Positions 22,780-33,880 of a stretch of 64,000 bases of DNA are shown here, one piece after another. The DNA is from Tragulus kanchil (taxonomy: Eukaryota > Chordata > Mammalia > Artiodactyla > Tragulidae). Within the stretch, counting starts at the first letter, position 1; each line of letters begins with the position of its first letter. The notes beneath the pieces were generated by a model. It had not been told where the DNA came from, did not search any database, and saw nothing but the letters and a program-made list of their open reading frames with translations. The stretch is from the NCBI GenBank assembly GCA_022376925.1, contig JAIOJX010000005.1, positions 156,813,501 to 156,877,500 of the forward strand. Reading direction: 5' to 3'. The translations under genes and the position numbers were made by a program.

Positions 22780-22949
22780 GCACAGACTCTGAAGCACCCA
22801 GGCTTCAGTAGTTGTGATTCCCAAGTTTGGTTGCTCCACAGTATGTGGGGTCTTAGTTTTGGAGACCAGGGATTGAACCTGTGTCCACTGCATTGGCAGG
22901 CAGATTCTCAACCACTGGGCCACCAGGGAAGTCCCTGAATTTCATTCCT
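22621..22949 (-). mobile_element. CHR-type SINE, full length with 14-bp TSD
   Basis: Antisense element with TTATTTGGCTGTGCTGGGTC, GGGGTCTTAGTTTTGGAGAC and CCACTGGGCCACCAGGGAAG at its 5' head. It is flanked by TGAATTTCATTCCT at 22621-22634 and 22936-22949. Confidence 0.93.
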
Positions 22950-24214
22950 AAAAATCCCTAAAGGTTATTAGTTCAGGAGTGACCACATAATATCTAATTT
23001 CTACATGGCATAATCATTCAACCAAAGCTTCCATATTATTTCCTCTTCTTATAACAAGCCAACCCAAACTCTTGCCACAAACTCCCTTTTTCATCCTTCT
23101 CTGTAAGCCATTTGTATCAGTTTTGATGCTGAAACAAGTTGAAGTCAAAAATGGAAGAAATATCCAATTTCTTCAGGATCTCCCCCCAAAATAATGGAGT
23201 CCTTGGTTTGGAAAGAAGAACCACTTTCATTGCAATGCCTGCCCCATACACAACAGCATTTAGGCTGCTTCTCATCACAGGGGCTGTTGTGATGCTCACA
23301 CACACCCTACCTTCATTCCTCCTATCTCTAAAAATGCCATTAAGACTGTGGGGGAAGAAATAGGTGCCTTCCGAAGCAGGCCGTGTTCCCCTGATTAGAG
23401 TCCTGGCCTGGCTTCTCGACATCGGTGTGCCCCCACTGGCAGCATTGTTCTTTGGCATGAGGCCATGCTCGCTCAGTCCAGAGACCAGCCGCTTTGGAGG
23501 CAGGTGGAAAAGCATGACTGCCATATCTTGGCACCTCTTCACCCTCCACAGGCCCTGCAGGCCGACATGAAAATGCCGGTCAGAGGACACAGCATACAAG
23601 GGTTTCCCCCCAGGGGGAGCCAATCAGTGATCATTCCAATATCACAGGAAATGTGACAGAAGTCACTGTCAGTGAGCAGGGAAGGGAAAAAAACACACAC
23701 TAGAAAGGCTAGCAGGACATTCTGGAAGTTTTCTCTCTCTCCTGCTTCACCTTCAATCAAAGACCGCCCCCCACCAACCCACCATTTGAACAGTACCCTC
23801 TTAAAAAATGTTTCTTGGGCACATTTTGGGATTTGGGAAGATCATTGCTCAGATCTGGGTCCCCATCAGCAGAACGCATGGGACCATTTGTCAGTTGTAT
23901 CTTCTGTACTTTCATCTTCTTCTGAGGTTTTCTTCAGGACCTACCAGTGCATGTTGGCTTCTAGGATCTCACCCTACATCCAGACCATCTTGCGAGGTTG
24001 TGACGACCTCAATTGAGTCTCTTCTCTTGTTACTATTTGTCACCAGCTCCAAATTTGTCACCAGCCACCCACTGTGGCTTCATTGAGCACACTCTGGGCC
24101 ATGTCAAGAACTGAACAAGCACATTATCTCATTTAATGGTTACAGAGAAGAGTCACTACAGACCTATAAGGCCATTACTCTATGCCATGAATTCTAAAAT
24201 ACACAACCTTTACA
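22950..24214. other. Unclassified intronic stretch
   Basis: About 1.25 kb of single-copy sequence. ORFs up to 168 codons on the reverse strand have no recognisable domain. A worn MIR-like patch may lie near 24090-24190. Confidence 0.45.
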
Positions 24215-24355
24215 GTCTTAACATCTGAAGTCAGGAAATGTTTAACCATCCGTTGGCTGTTTTCATCCTATCATAGACCTCTGCAATGAGACAGGGTCTT
24301 ACGATTGATGTAGTCTAGATTCTGTGAAATATCCTATTATCATTATTTTATAGAA

Positions 24356-24661
24356 TTTTTAAAAAATGGAGTTTCGGGGCTTCCCTGGTGGCCCAGTGGG
24401 TAAGGAGTCCACCTTGCAGTACAAGGGGCACCGTTTTGATGCCTGGCCTGGGAAGATCTGACGTGCCAAGCAGCAGTGGGACAGGTATGTCCAATTATGA
24501 GCCAACGCTCTGGAGCACATGCACCCAGAGCCGATGCTCTGCACCGAGAGAGGCCACTGCAATGGGAGGCCCACACAGGCCAAATAGTAAATATGGATGA
24601 AAAATAAATAAATAAATAAACAATAAAAGAGGCCAAATATTTTTTTAAAAAATGGAGTTTC
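24356..24661 (+). mobile_element. CHR-type SINE with 20-bp TSD (dup 6A)
   Basis: Head GGGGCTTCCCTGGTGGCCCA at 24379, tail AATAAATAAATAAATAAACA. Flanking repeats TTTTTAAAAAATGGAGTTTC at 24356-24375 and 24642-24661 are identical, implying a fairly young insertion. Confidence 0.93.
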
Positions 24662-25464
24662 AGGAAGATGTTCTACTAAGTGGTCAAACTGGGATCAAAG
24701 TCCATTTCTGTCCAACTCCAAAACTTTTAAGTAGGTATATTATCCCCATAAATTCAGATTTACCTAACTCTGAAGTTTTCTGAATTTAATATTTCACTAA
24801 GCTGTTACCCAGTTTTCCTGAATCTTTGCCCTTCATCTGATGTGCCCAACAAAAGGCTCATGACTAGACCCTCGCTCACACACACATAGCCCAAGATGAG
24901 AAGAGTCTTTGTAACATGATTAATGATCGGTCACCGTTTGCCGAGTGGGGCTCAGCTGCAGGGGTGAATGGGGTGTGACACCCTGCCTGCCCTCGCTCTC
25001 CATCCCACAGGCACTGGCCCATGGTGGTACCTGCCCGTAGGGAAGGGCACCTTTTTCTAATATGCAGAAAGGTGTGCTGCAAGCTAGCAGCAGCCCCGGT
25101 GGGGTTCAGGGTCCCACATGGATCTCTATCATTTCCAATGGTTTGCAAAATAGAATTGAGTGCTTGTCTGTTCAGGCTCTGTAGACTTTACTGATGCCTC
25201 AGAAAACTTGAGATATTTCAAAATATAAGCTTAGACGAGGCTTAATGTAGTGAAGCACTTGTACTTCAGTACCAAAACCTTAAAAATGGGGTAGCCATCA
25301 GAGCACCATTGAGAAACATTCCCGTCTTAACATCTGAAGTCAGGAAATGTTTAACCATCCGTTGGCTGTTTTCATCCTATCATAGACCTCTGCAATGAGA
25401 CAGGGTCTTACGATTGATGTAGTCTAGATTCTGTGAAATATCCTATTATCATTATTTTATAGAA

Positions 25465-25770
25465 TTTTTAAAAAATGGAGTTTCGGGGCTTCCCTGGTGG
25501 CCCAGTGGGTAAGGAGTCCACCTTGCAGTACAAGGGGCACCGTTTTGATGCCTGGCCTGGGAAGATCTGACGTGCCAAGCAGCAGTGGGACAGGTATGTC
25601 CAATTATGAGCCAACGCTCTGGAGCACATGCACCCAGAGCCGATGCTCTGCACCGAGAGAGGCCACTGCAATGGGAGGCCCACACAGGCCAAATAGTAAA
25701 TATGGATGAAAAATAAATAAATAAATAAACAATAAAAGAGGCCAAATATTTTTTTAAAAAATGGAGTTTC
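25465..25770 (+). mobile_element. CHR-type SINE with TSD (dup 6B)
   Basis: Copy B of the 24356-24661 element at offset 1109, target-site duplication included. Confidence 0.93.
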
Positions 25771-26424
25771 AGGAAGATGTTCTACTAAGTGGTCAAACTG
25801 GGATCAAAGTCCATTTCTGTCCAACTCCAAAACTTTTAAGTAGGTATATTATCCCCATAAATTCAGATTTACCTAACTCTGAAGTTTTCTGAATTTAATA
25901 TTTCACTAAGCTGTTACCCAGTTTTCCTGAATCTTTGCCCTTCATCTGATGTGCCCAACAAAAGGCTCATGACTAGACCCTCGCTCACACACACATAGCC
26001 CAAGATGAGAAGAGTCTTTGTAACATGATTAATGATCGGTCACCGTTTGCCGAGTGGGGCTCAGCTGCAGGGGTGAATGGGGTGTGACACCCTGCCTGCC
26101 CTCGCTCTCCATCCCACAGGCACTGGCCCATGGTGGTACCTGCCCGTAGGGAAGGGCACCTTTTTCTAATATGCAGAAAGGTGTGCTGCAAGCTAGCAGC
26201 AGCCCCGGTGGGGTTCAGGGTCCCACATGGATCTCTATCATTTCCAATGGTTTGCAAAATAGAATTGAGTGCTTGTCTGTTCAGGCTCTGTAGACTTTAC
26301 TGATGCCTCAGAAAACTTGAGATATTTCAAAATATAAGCTTAGACGAGGCTTAATGTAGTGAAGCACTTGTACTTCAGTACCAAAACCATCACCAATCAA
26401 CCGGACCAGAGAAAGCCCAGTTCA

Positions 26425-28625
26425 GGGCAGGCATAGCAATCATCAGGGACCACAGAATAAAAGTATGTCACCATAAAGTGAGGAAAATGCCATGTTCTCA
26501 ACAGTAAGAAATGCAGAAGTCCAGGTGACACCCTTTCACTCTACCCAGCCTTGCCATGTGCAGGCATGGGCTATCCTGGGAAATCCACCACTCTTCCAGA
26601 GGAAAGATGGTTCAGTGAAAAGCAGAAAAGTCATGATGAAGATGTTTCAGGGGGGATTCTTTGTTTTATTAAGTAAGTTGCCACATTAATTTTAAACCAT
26701 AAGCTCTGCTTACACATTACTTACTTTGATTTGTTTAATTACTCTTATCAAACAAATTTACTTAATTTTTGTTCAGTTTATATTAGCCAGGATGTTTGGC
26801 TGTAGGCACGAAAGGAATTCTATTGTGTCTTGTAACCAGGAAATCCATGGAATGCAGTTGGCTGCATAGCACCCTCCTCCCCATCCTCCCTCCACTCGCC
26901 ACCCTCTCCCTCCCTCACCTCTCCTCTCCCCTCTTCCCTTCTCTGAGTGTTGCTTGACTAGGTTCTTTGGTAGCCTCACCCCATTTGATGGGAAGGTGCC
27001 TCTGAAGGGTCTAAGCTGGTAGCAGGGGTCCCACCCCCCACCCACGGGGCTGCTCTGTTTACCGCCCCTCCCCACTGCTCATATTACTGCCTGAGCTCCA
27101 CCTCCTGTCAGATCGGCAGGGGCATTGCTTTCTCAGAGGAGCGCAGACCTACTGTGAACCGCACCTGCAAGCCGTCTAGGTTGCCAGCTCCTTATGAGAA
27201 TCATCTTGAAACCACCACCACCAACCCTCCCAACCGTCTGCAGAAAAATAGTCTCCAACAAGACCAGACCCTAGCGCCAAAAAGGGTAGGGACCTCTGGT
27301 CTATAGAGTTCATAATCCCATTTAGCCGGGTAGCTTCCAGCAACGTTGGCAAACGCGCTGGAGGGGGAACAACTGGCCTGGCTTTGGTCATGTATCCATC
27401 TCTAAAGCAGACCATACACCCAAGGGCTGAAACCCTCTGACTGACTGGTCCTAGATCCTGTGCCCTCTCCTTGGGGCTCAACCCATCTTCTCTCCCAAGC
27501 TGAATATGGGTTTGAGGAAAGTAGCTGGGCAGGCATAGCAATCATCAGGGACCACAGAATAAAAGTATGTCACCATAAAGTGAGGAAAATGCCATGTTCT
27601 CAACAGTAAGAAATGCAGAAGTCCAGGTGACACCCTTTCACTCTACCCAGCCTTGCCATGTGCAGGCATGGGCTATCCTGGGAAATCCACCACTCTTCCA
27701 GAGGAAAGATGGTTCAGTGAAAAGCAGAAAAGTCATGATGAAGATGTTTCAGGGGGGATTCTTTGTTTTATTAAGTAAGTTGCCACATTAATTTTAAACC
27801 ATAAGCTCTGCTTACACATTACTTACTTTGATTTGTTTAATTACTCTTATCAAACAAATTTACTTAATTTTTGTTCAGTTTATATTAGCCAGGATGTTTG
27901 GCTGTAGGCACGAAAGGAATTCTATTGTGTCTTGTAACCAGGAAATCCATGGAATGCAGTTGGCTGCATAGCACCCTCCTCCCCATCCTCCCTCCACTCG
28001 CCACCCTCTCCCTCCCTCACCTCTCCTCTCCCCTCTTCCCTTCTCTGAGTGTTGCTTGACTAGGTTCTTTGGTAGCCTCACCCCATTTGATGGGAAGGTG
28101 CCTCTGAAGGGTCTAAGCTGGTAGCAGGGGTCCCACCCCCCACCCACGGGGCTGCTCTGTTTACCGCCCCTCCCCACTGCTCATATTACTGCCTGAGCTC
28201 CACCTCCTGTCAGATCGGCAGGGGCATTGCTTTCTCAGAGGAGCGCAGACCTACTGTGAACCGCACCTGCAAGCCGTCTAGGTTGCCAGCTCCTTATGAG
28301 AATCATCTTGAAACCACCACCACCAACCCTCCCAACCGTCTGCAGAAAAATAGTCTCCAACAAGACCAGACCCTAGCGCCAAAAAGGGTAGGGACCTCTG
28401 GTCTATAGAGTTCATAATCCCATTTAGCCGGGTAGCTTCCAGCAACGTTGGCAAACGCGCTGGAGGGGGAACAACTGGCCTGGCTTTGGTCATGTATCCA
28501 TCTCTAAAGCAGACCATACACCCAAGGGCTGAAACCCTCTGACTGACTGGTCCTAGATCCTGTGCCCCTCTCCTTGGGGCTCAACCCATCTTCTCTCCCA
28601 AGCTGAATATGGGTTTGAGGAAAGT
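26425..28625 (+). repeat. Tandem duplication 7 (2 x ~1.1 kb)
   Basis: Copy A is 26425-27522 and copy B is 27527-28625, offset 1102 rising to 1103 by one extra C (GTGCCCTCTCC versus GTGCCCCTCTCC). The spacer is 4 bp. The unit contains a polypyrimidine tract but no recognised repeat or gene. Confidence 0.97.
26871..26944 (+). repeat. Polypyrimidine tract (dup 7A)
   Basis: About 74 bases, overwhelmingly C and T (CCTCCCTCCACTCGCCACCC...). Copy at 27973-28046. The mirror purine strand could form a triplex. Confidence 0.85.
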
Positions 28626-29499
28626 GAAGAGGTCTTTGTCTCCACAGGAAGAAATGGTGGACTGACAGCAACCTTATTCACTACAAACCTCTCAGATATT
28701 GATCTGTAGCTTCAAACAGGATATGTCTGTTAAGGAAAGAATAGTAGTTTCTGCAAGGAACCATAAGGGTTAGAGTGATTTATCCTGTGGGAGAAAAAAA
28801 AGGAATATGTGAATGAAGAATTTAAAAACTGGCATTAAGTACTGGTGCCTCTGCCGTAAATGGAATAAATGCAAAGTTACATATTTTTTAAAAAATAGCA
28901 GGGATTGTAGGAAGATTAATACTGGGAAGATCTTACAAAGCCCATGCAGTTTTAGAACCAGTACTCTAACTCAACCAATTACAATCCTGACAAAAATAAT
29001 GATATAAATTAAAAAGACATGTTAACTTCCTATTGCATAAAGAGACGCAGTGTAAAACATCCATTTTTCTCCCCAAATGAGAATATCATGAGAGAAGAAG
29101 GGCTGAGGGCTGAGCTGTAGAGACGTGAACAACATGTGCAAAGATGGAAGGGCCCCACAACAAGAAAGAAACATTTCCTTCTAAGAAAGAGCCCTGCCCA
29201 CACTGGACCAGGAGGAGGCATGTGGACAGAGGGGCTGGGTTCAGTCCTGAGCGTCGCCACCACTCCCTGGGCTCAGCTCTGCTAGCTTCCTCTGTAGTAA
29301 CAACCTTTTCTGGGTGATACAAAGCTTGACCTTACGAGGAAAAAAATCTCTGTCAACAAACGAACCTTCTGTATGACAGTGACATCAGCTCCCTCTAACC
29401 AATCATGTGTGAGGGGTTCCTGTTAAACCTAATTGTGTGAGGACACACTGTGTGTTACCTGACACTATACAAAGGGACCAGTAACCTGTATTTCATCTT
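28626..29499. other. Unclassified intronic stretch
   Basis: AT-rich to about 29040, then mixed. No exon or confident repeat recognised. Confidence 0.5.
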
Positions 29500-29737
29500 T
29501 GCTTGCGTGCGTGTGTGCTAATTCGTTTAGGTCATGTCCGACTCTTTGCAACCTTATAGACTGTATGTAACCCTCCAGGCTCCTCTGTCCATGGGATTCT
29601 CCAGGCAGGAGTACTGGAGTGGGTTGCCATTCCCTCCTCCAGGGGGTCTTCCTGACCCAGGGATTGAACCGATATCTCTTATGTCTTCTGCATTGGCAAG
29701 TGGGTCCTTTACCACTAGCACCACCTGGGAAGCCCAG
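29500..29737 (-). mobile_element. Bov-tA SINE (dup 8A)
   Basis: Antisense: GTCATGTCCGACTCTTTGCA, GTCCATGGGATTCTCCAGGC, GAGTACTGGAGTGGGTTGCC, then the tRNA-like head ending CACCACCTGGGAAGCCC. The duplication begins inside it at 29553. Confidence 0.92.
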
Positions 29738-31700
29738 TTCACTTTTAAAGAGACCCAAAAAAGGAAAAAATAATTTTCAGTTGTATTGAAAAAAGGCATT
29801 TTGTCAGAAAAGGCGATTAAAAGGATATAGATTCTATAAATCGTTCAAAGCAGGGTAGATTGGCACCTTTTGAAAAGACTCCCAGTATCTAAAGCTGGAA
29901 AGAGCAAAGCAGATTTTTAAAGTCCTTCCTGTAACAGCTCAGCATGTTGAAATTCCAAGGCGTGCAGTTACCAGAGTGACAGCCCGTAACTAATATGACT
30001 GATGTCTTCATAGAATTGATTGAATGTTTGCTGTCGTAGTTTGGAGATCAGACAACAATAGCAAAATGATTCGAGCCAGCTGGACGGCTGTGGGGTGTAT
30101 TAACTGACAAGAGGTAACACTAGTAATTGTCACATATAAAGAAGGAAGCAGTGATTTGGTTAGGATGTCATTTAAAAAAAAAAGATGGATGGCCGCCTCC
30201 CTAGAGTCCTGACAGAGCGGTCCTGCCTTAGTGAACGAAACAACATCCAGGATCTGGCCTGTGTGGGGTGGACTCAGGAAGGCAGTCCCCTGTCAATCAA
30301 ACTCACCATAACCTAGAGAGGCAGTGTATTAATTTAGCCTGAAGGATGCTCTTTTATAGACAGGAGCTCTCAAACGGCCTCTTCTTCCAGAAACAAACTA
30401 GATTTGTTATTGAAAGGTTAGTAAATAAGTGTCTCCAAGCACAAAGGGAGTCAGAGCAAAGAGAAGCGTTTAGAGAAATTGGTTCTCACACTCACGGTGA
30501 AGCCCCACCAGGCGTCCACTGCCTACAGGAGCAAATAGCCCTGAACTGATTCCAGGCAGCCTCCAGCCCGACCACCTTTTTCTGGGCACAATACCCTTTT
30601 TTTCCAGAAAAGACAGAATACCATTTCTTATAGACTGTATGTAACCCTCCAGGCTCCTCTGTCCATGGGATTCTCCAGGCAGGAGTACTGGAGTGGGTTG
30701 CCATTCCCTCCTCCAGGGGGTCTTCCTGACCCAGGGATTGAACCGATATCTCTTATGTCTTCTGCATTGGCAAGTGGGTCCTTTACCACTAGCACCACCT
30801 GGGAAGCCCAGTTCACTTTTAAAGAGACCCAAAAAAGGAAAAAATAATTTTCAGTTGTATTGAAAAAAGGCATTTTGTCAGAAAAGGCGATTAAAAGGAT
30901 ATAGATTCTATAAATCGTTCAAAGCAGGGTAGATTGGCACCTTTTGAAAAGACTCCCAGTATCTAAAGCTGGAAAGAGCAAAGCAGATTTTTAAAGTCCT
31001 TCCTGTAACAGCTCAGCATGTTGAAATTCCAAGGCGTGCAGTTACCAGAGTGACAGCCGTAACTAATATGACTGATGTCTTCATAGAATTGATTGAATGT
31101 TTGCTGTCGTAGTTTGGAGATCAGACAACAATAGCAAAATGATTCGAGCCAGCTGGACGGCTGTGGGGTGTATTAACTGACAAGAGGTAACACTAGTAAT
31201 TGTCACATATAAAGAAGGAAGCAGTGATTTGGTTAGGATGTCATTTAAAAAAAGATGGATGGCCGCCTCCCTAGAGTCCTGACAGAGCGGTCCTGCCTTA
31301 GTGAACGAAACAACATCCAGGATCTGGCCTGTGTGGGGTGGACTCAGGAAGGCAGTCCCCTGTCAATCAAACTCACCATAACCTAGAGAGGCAGTGTATT
31401 AATTTAGCCTGAAGGATGCTCTTTTATAGACAGGAGCTCTCAAACGGCCTCTTCTTCCAGAAACAAACTAGATTTGTTATTGAAAGGTTAGTAAATAAGT
31501 GTCTCCAAGCACAAAGGGAGTCAGAGCAAAGAGAAGCGTTTAGAGAAATTGGTTCTCACACTCACGGTGAAGCCCCACCAGGCGTCCACTGCCTACAGGA
31601 GCAAATAGCCCTGAACTGATTCCAGGCAGCCTCCAGCCCGACCACCTTTTTCTGGGCACAATACCCTTTTTTTCCAGAAAAGACAGAATACCATTTCTTA
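29553..31700 (+). repeat. Tandem duplication 8 (2 x ~1.07 kb)
   Basis: Copy A is 29553-30630 and copy B is 30627-31700, overlapping by a CTTA microhomology. Offset falls from 1074 to 1070 through one C loss (AGCCCGTAAC versus AGCCGTAAC) and three A lost from a 10-A run. Confidence 0.97.
30627..30811 (-). mobile_element. Bov-tA SINE, truncated by the dup 8 junction
   Basis: Copy B of the 29500-29737 SINE, lacking about 53 bp on the left because the copy starts inside the element. Confidence 0.92.
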
Positions 31701-31924
31701 GGTTGCTACTTACTAAATCCTAATTATACCCCTCCTCCTGACTCTCAAGGATGAACCCCAAGTCACGTTGTTTCAGATCACAGAAATAATCAGTTTAAGT
31801 TTGGCACCTTGGTTTTCAGAAACAGAAGCCCAGGTGAGCTAGCTCAGACCTAAGAGGCATGTGGGGTAATGACAAGAGCCTCCCTGAAAAGTTTGGAATG
31901 GCTATGTATTCCAAACACGGCTCT

Positions 31925-32082
31925 ATTTAAAGTGGATAACCAACAACCTTCTACGTAGCACAGGGAACTCTGCTCAGAGTTATTTGGCAGCCTGCATAGC
32001 AGGGGATTTTGAAGGGAAATATGTAAATATATGGCTGAGTCTGCTGTTCACCTGAAACTATGATAAGGTTAGTTAATAGGCT
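31925..32082 (+). mobile_element. L1 3'-end fragment, sense
   Basis: GGATAACCAACAACCTTCTA, TAGCACAGGGAACTCTGCTC and CACCTGAAACTATGATAAGG resemble the artiodactyl L1 3' terminus, diverged. Confidence 0.7.
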
Positions 32083-32083
32083 A

Positions 32084-32441
32084 TTGTTGTTCAGTCGCTC
32101 AGTCATTTCTGATTCTTTGGGGCCCCATGGACTGCAGCACCTCAGGCTTCCCTGTTCTTCACTATCTCCTGAGTTTGCTCAAACTCATGTCCATTGAGTC
32201 AGTGATGCCATTCAAACATCTCATTCTCTGTCATCCCCTTCTCCTTCCTGCCTTCAACCTTGCCCAGCATCAGGGTCTTTTCCAATGAGTCAGCGCTTCA
32301 CATCAGGTGGCCAAAGTATTGGACCTTCAACTTCATCATCAGTCCTTCCAATGAATATTCAGGGTTGATTTCCTTTAGGATTGACTGGGGACTCAATCCC
32401 AAGGGACTCTCAAGAGTCTTCTCCAGCACCACAGTTCCAAA
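32084..32441 (-). mobile_element. BovB 3'-end fragment
   Basis: Antisense BovB starting TTGTTGTTCAGTCGCTCAG, with TCCATTGAGTCAGTGATGCC, CAGCATCAGGGTCTTTTCC and GGGACTCTCAAGAGTCTTCT. 5'-truncated near 32441. It lies directly beyond the L1 end. Confidence 0.9.
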
Positions 32442-33482
32442 GGTATACTCCAGTACAAAAGAAAAGGCTTGCTCATGGCTCAGATCTGCTCTGTCCCCAA
32501 GCGGTACCTGAAAGCATCCTTTAACACTGACCCCAAGGTACCACCCTAAAAATGTGCTTGTTTCTTACCTCAAAGTTATGAGAAAGAGAACGTGACTGGC
32601 CCAGTTTATCTTTTCAGGACAACCACGGCTGGCAAGTTTAAGAATGTGCTGTGTTGGAGTCAGAAACGCACCTCTGGTCCAGGCAGACGTTACCATGGAG
32701 GAAGAGAGGTCTTGGGTTTCAGAGTGTCCACCTAGGCAAAAGAGGGTGTGATGGGGAGGTTTCTGTTTTATAAACAGGATATATAGAGCAGGCACAATGA
32801 TTGATATCCTGTACCCTCTAGGCTCTTTATCTCATAGGTATTTATCTCATAAGTATGAAGACATTCTCATTTCAACACTTACAAGGCGACATCAATTCTT
32901 TTATTTCTAGGTCCCCCAGGAAGCACCTTGCCCTTATCCCTTGAGTTGGCCAACAATAATAGTGATCAATCTTTGTAAAGTGTATTACAACATATAGGGA
33001 TTTTATTTCTTTTCAGCTAGTCTTATTCATCGGTCTTTTCTTTTACAACTTCCTCCAGTGCTTTTGTACTTAGGAAGGGTCATTGTAATAGTTATAATGA
33101 TGGATTGATTATTGTCTGGTATTTGTTTAATGCTTTCCTAAATATTCTTATATATATTTTTTATTGTTCTATTTTTCACTCTCAACTTACTCAAAATTTA
33201 TTGTGCAATGTGGTATAAGCTGAGGCTTTCAGTTGAGTCTTTTTCCGAGAACCAATTTTCCCAACACCTATTTCATTAAATGAAATGCTTTAAAATAAAA
33301 TTTCTTCTTCTCATAGCAGAGTCATTTCAGATTTTCAGAAGGCAGCTGATGCATTCTCATCTCATCATAGCGGTAATGTGCATCCTTCACATGATAATTT
33401 TCATACAAGTATTTCAGAAATAACTTTGCCAGCAGATACTATTATCTAGATATCAGAATAACCCTGCAGCAAAGTGCCAACT
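32442..33482. other. Unclassified intronic stretch
   Basis: Mixed then AT-rich sequence. The part around 33020-33260 may be a worn L1 antisense fragment, but I cannot place it confidently. Confidence 0.45.
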
Positions 33483-33772
33483 TCTTTTTAAATTAATTTT
33501 TATTGGAGTAGAGTCGATGTACGGTGTTGTGTTAGTTTTGCTGTACGGCAGTTATACATATACGTAAATCCAGTTTTTTAGATTCTTTCCCATATAGGCC
33601 ATTACAGAGTATTGAGTAGCATGCCCTGTGCTATATAGTAAGTTCTAATTAGTTACCTATTTTATAAACAGTAGTGTGTATATGTCGTTCCCTATCTCCC
33701 AACTTATCCTACCACCCTCCTCCTGGATAGCCATAAGTTTGTTTTCTACATCTGTGACTCTGTTTATACACC
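33483..33772 (-). mobile_element. L1 3'-end fragment, antisense
   Basis: TTTTTATTGGAGTAGAGTCG, GTGTTAGTTTTGCTGTACGG, TGCCCTGTGCTATATAGTAA and ATAGCCATAAGTTTGTTTTC follow the artiodactyl L1 3' sequence in reverse. Confidence 0.85.
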
Positions 33773-33880
33773 AGAAAGCTCACACTTGGGGAACGGCAGG
33801 CATGTGTCTGTTGGTGAGTGGACGCTGCAGGCTGAGGGCTCTGTCCACACCCTCTAAAGGGGAAGAAAGGGTTTTTAAAC

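Larger units (their letters stand above)
24215..26388 (+). repeat. Tandem duplication 6 (2 x 1065 bp)
   Basis: Copy A is 24215-25279 and copy B is 25324-26388, offset 1109 from first to last base with no net indel; I noticed no difference. The 44-bp spacer 25280-25323 is unique. Each copy carries a CHR SINE with its target-site duplication. Confidence 0.98.

Noticed and set aside
23117..23623. 168-codon ORF on the - strand
   Set aside because: No family resemblance; consistent with chance.
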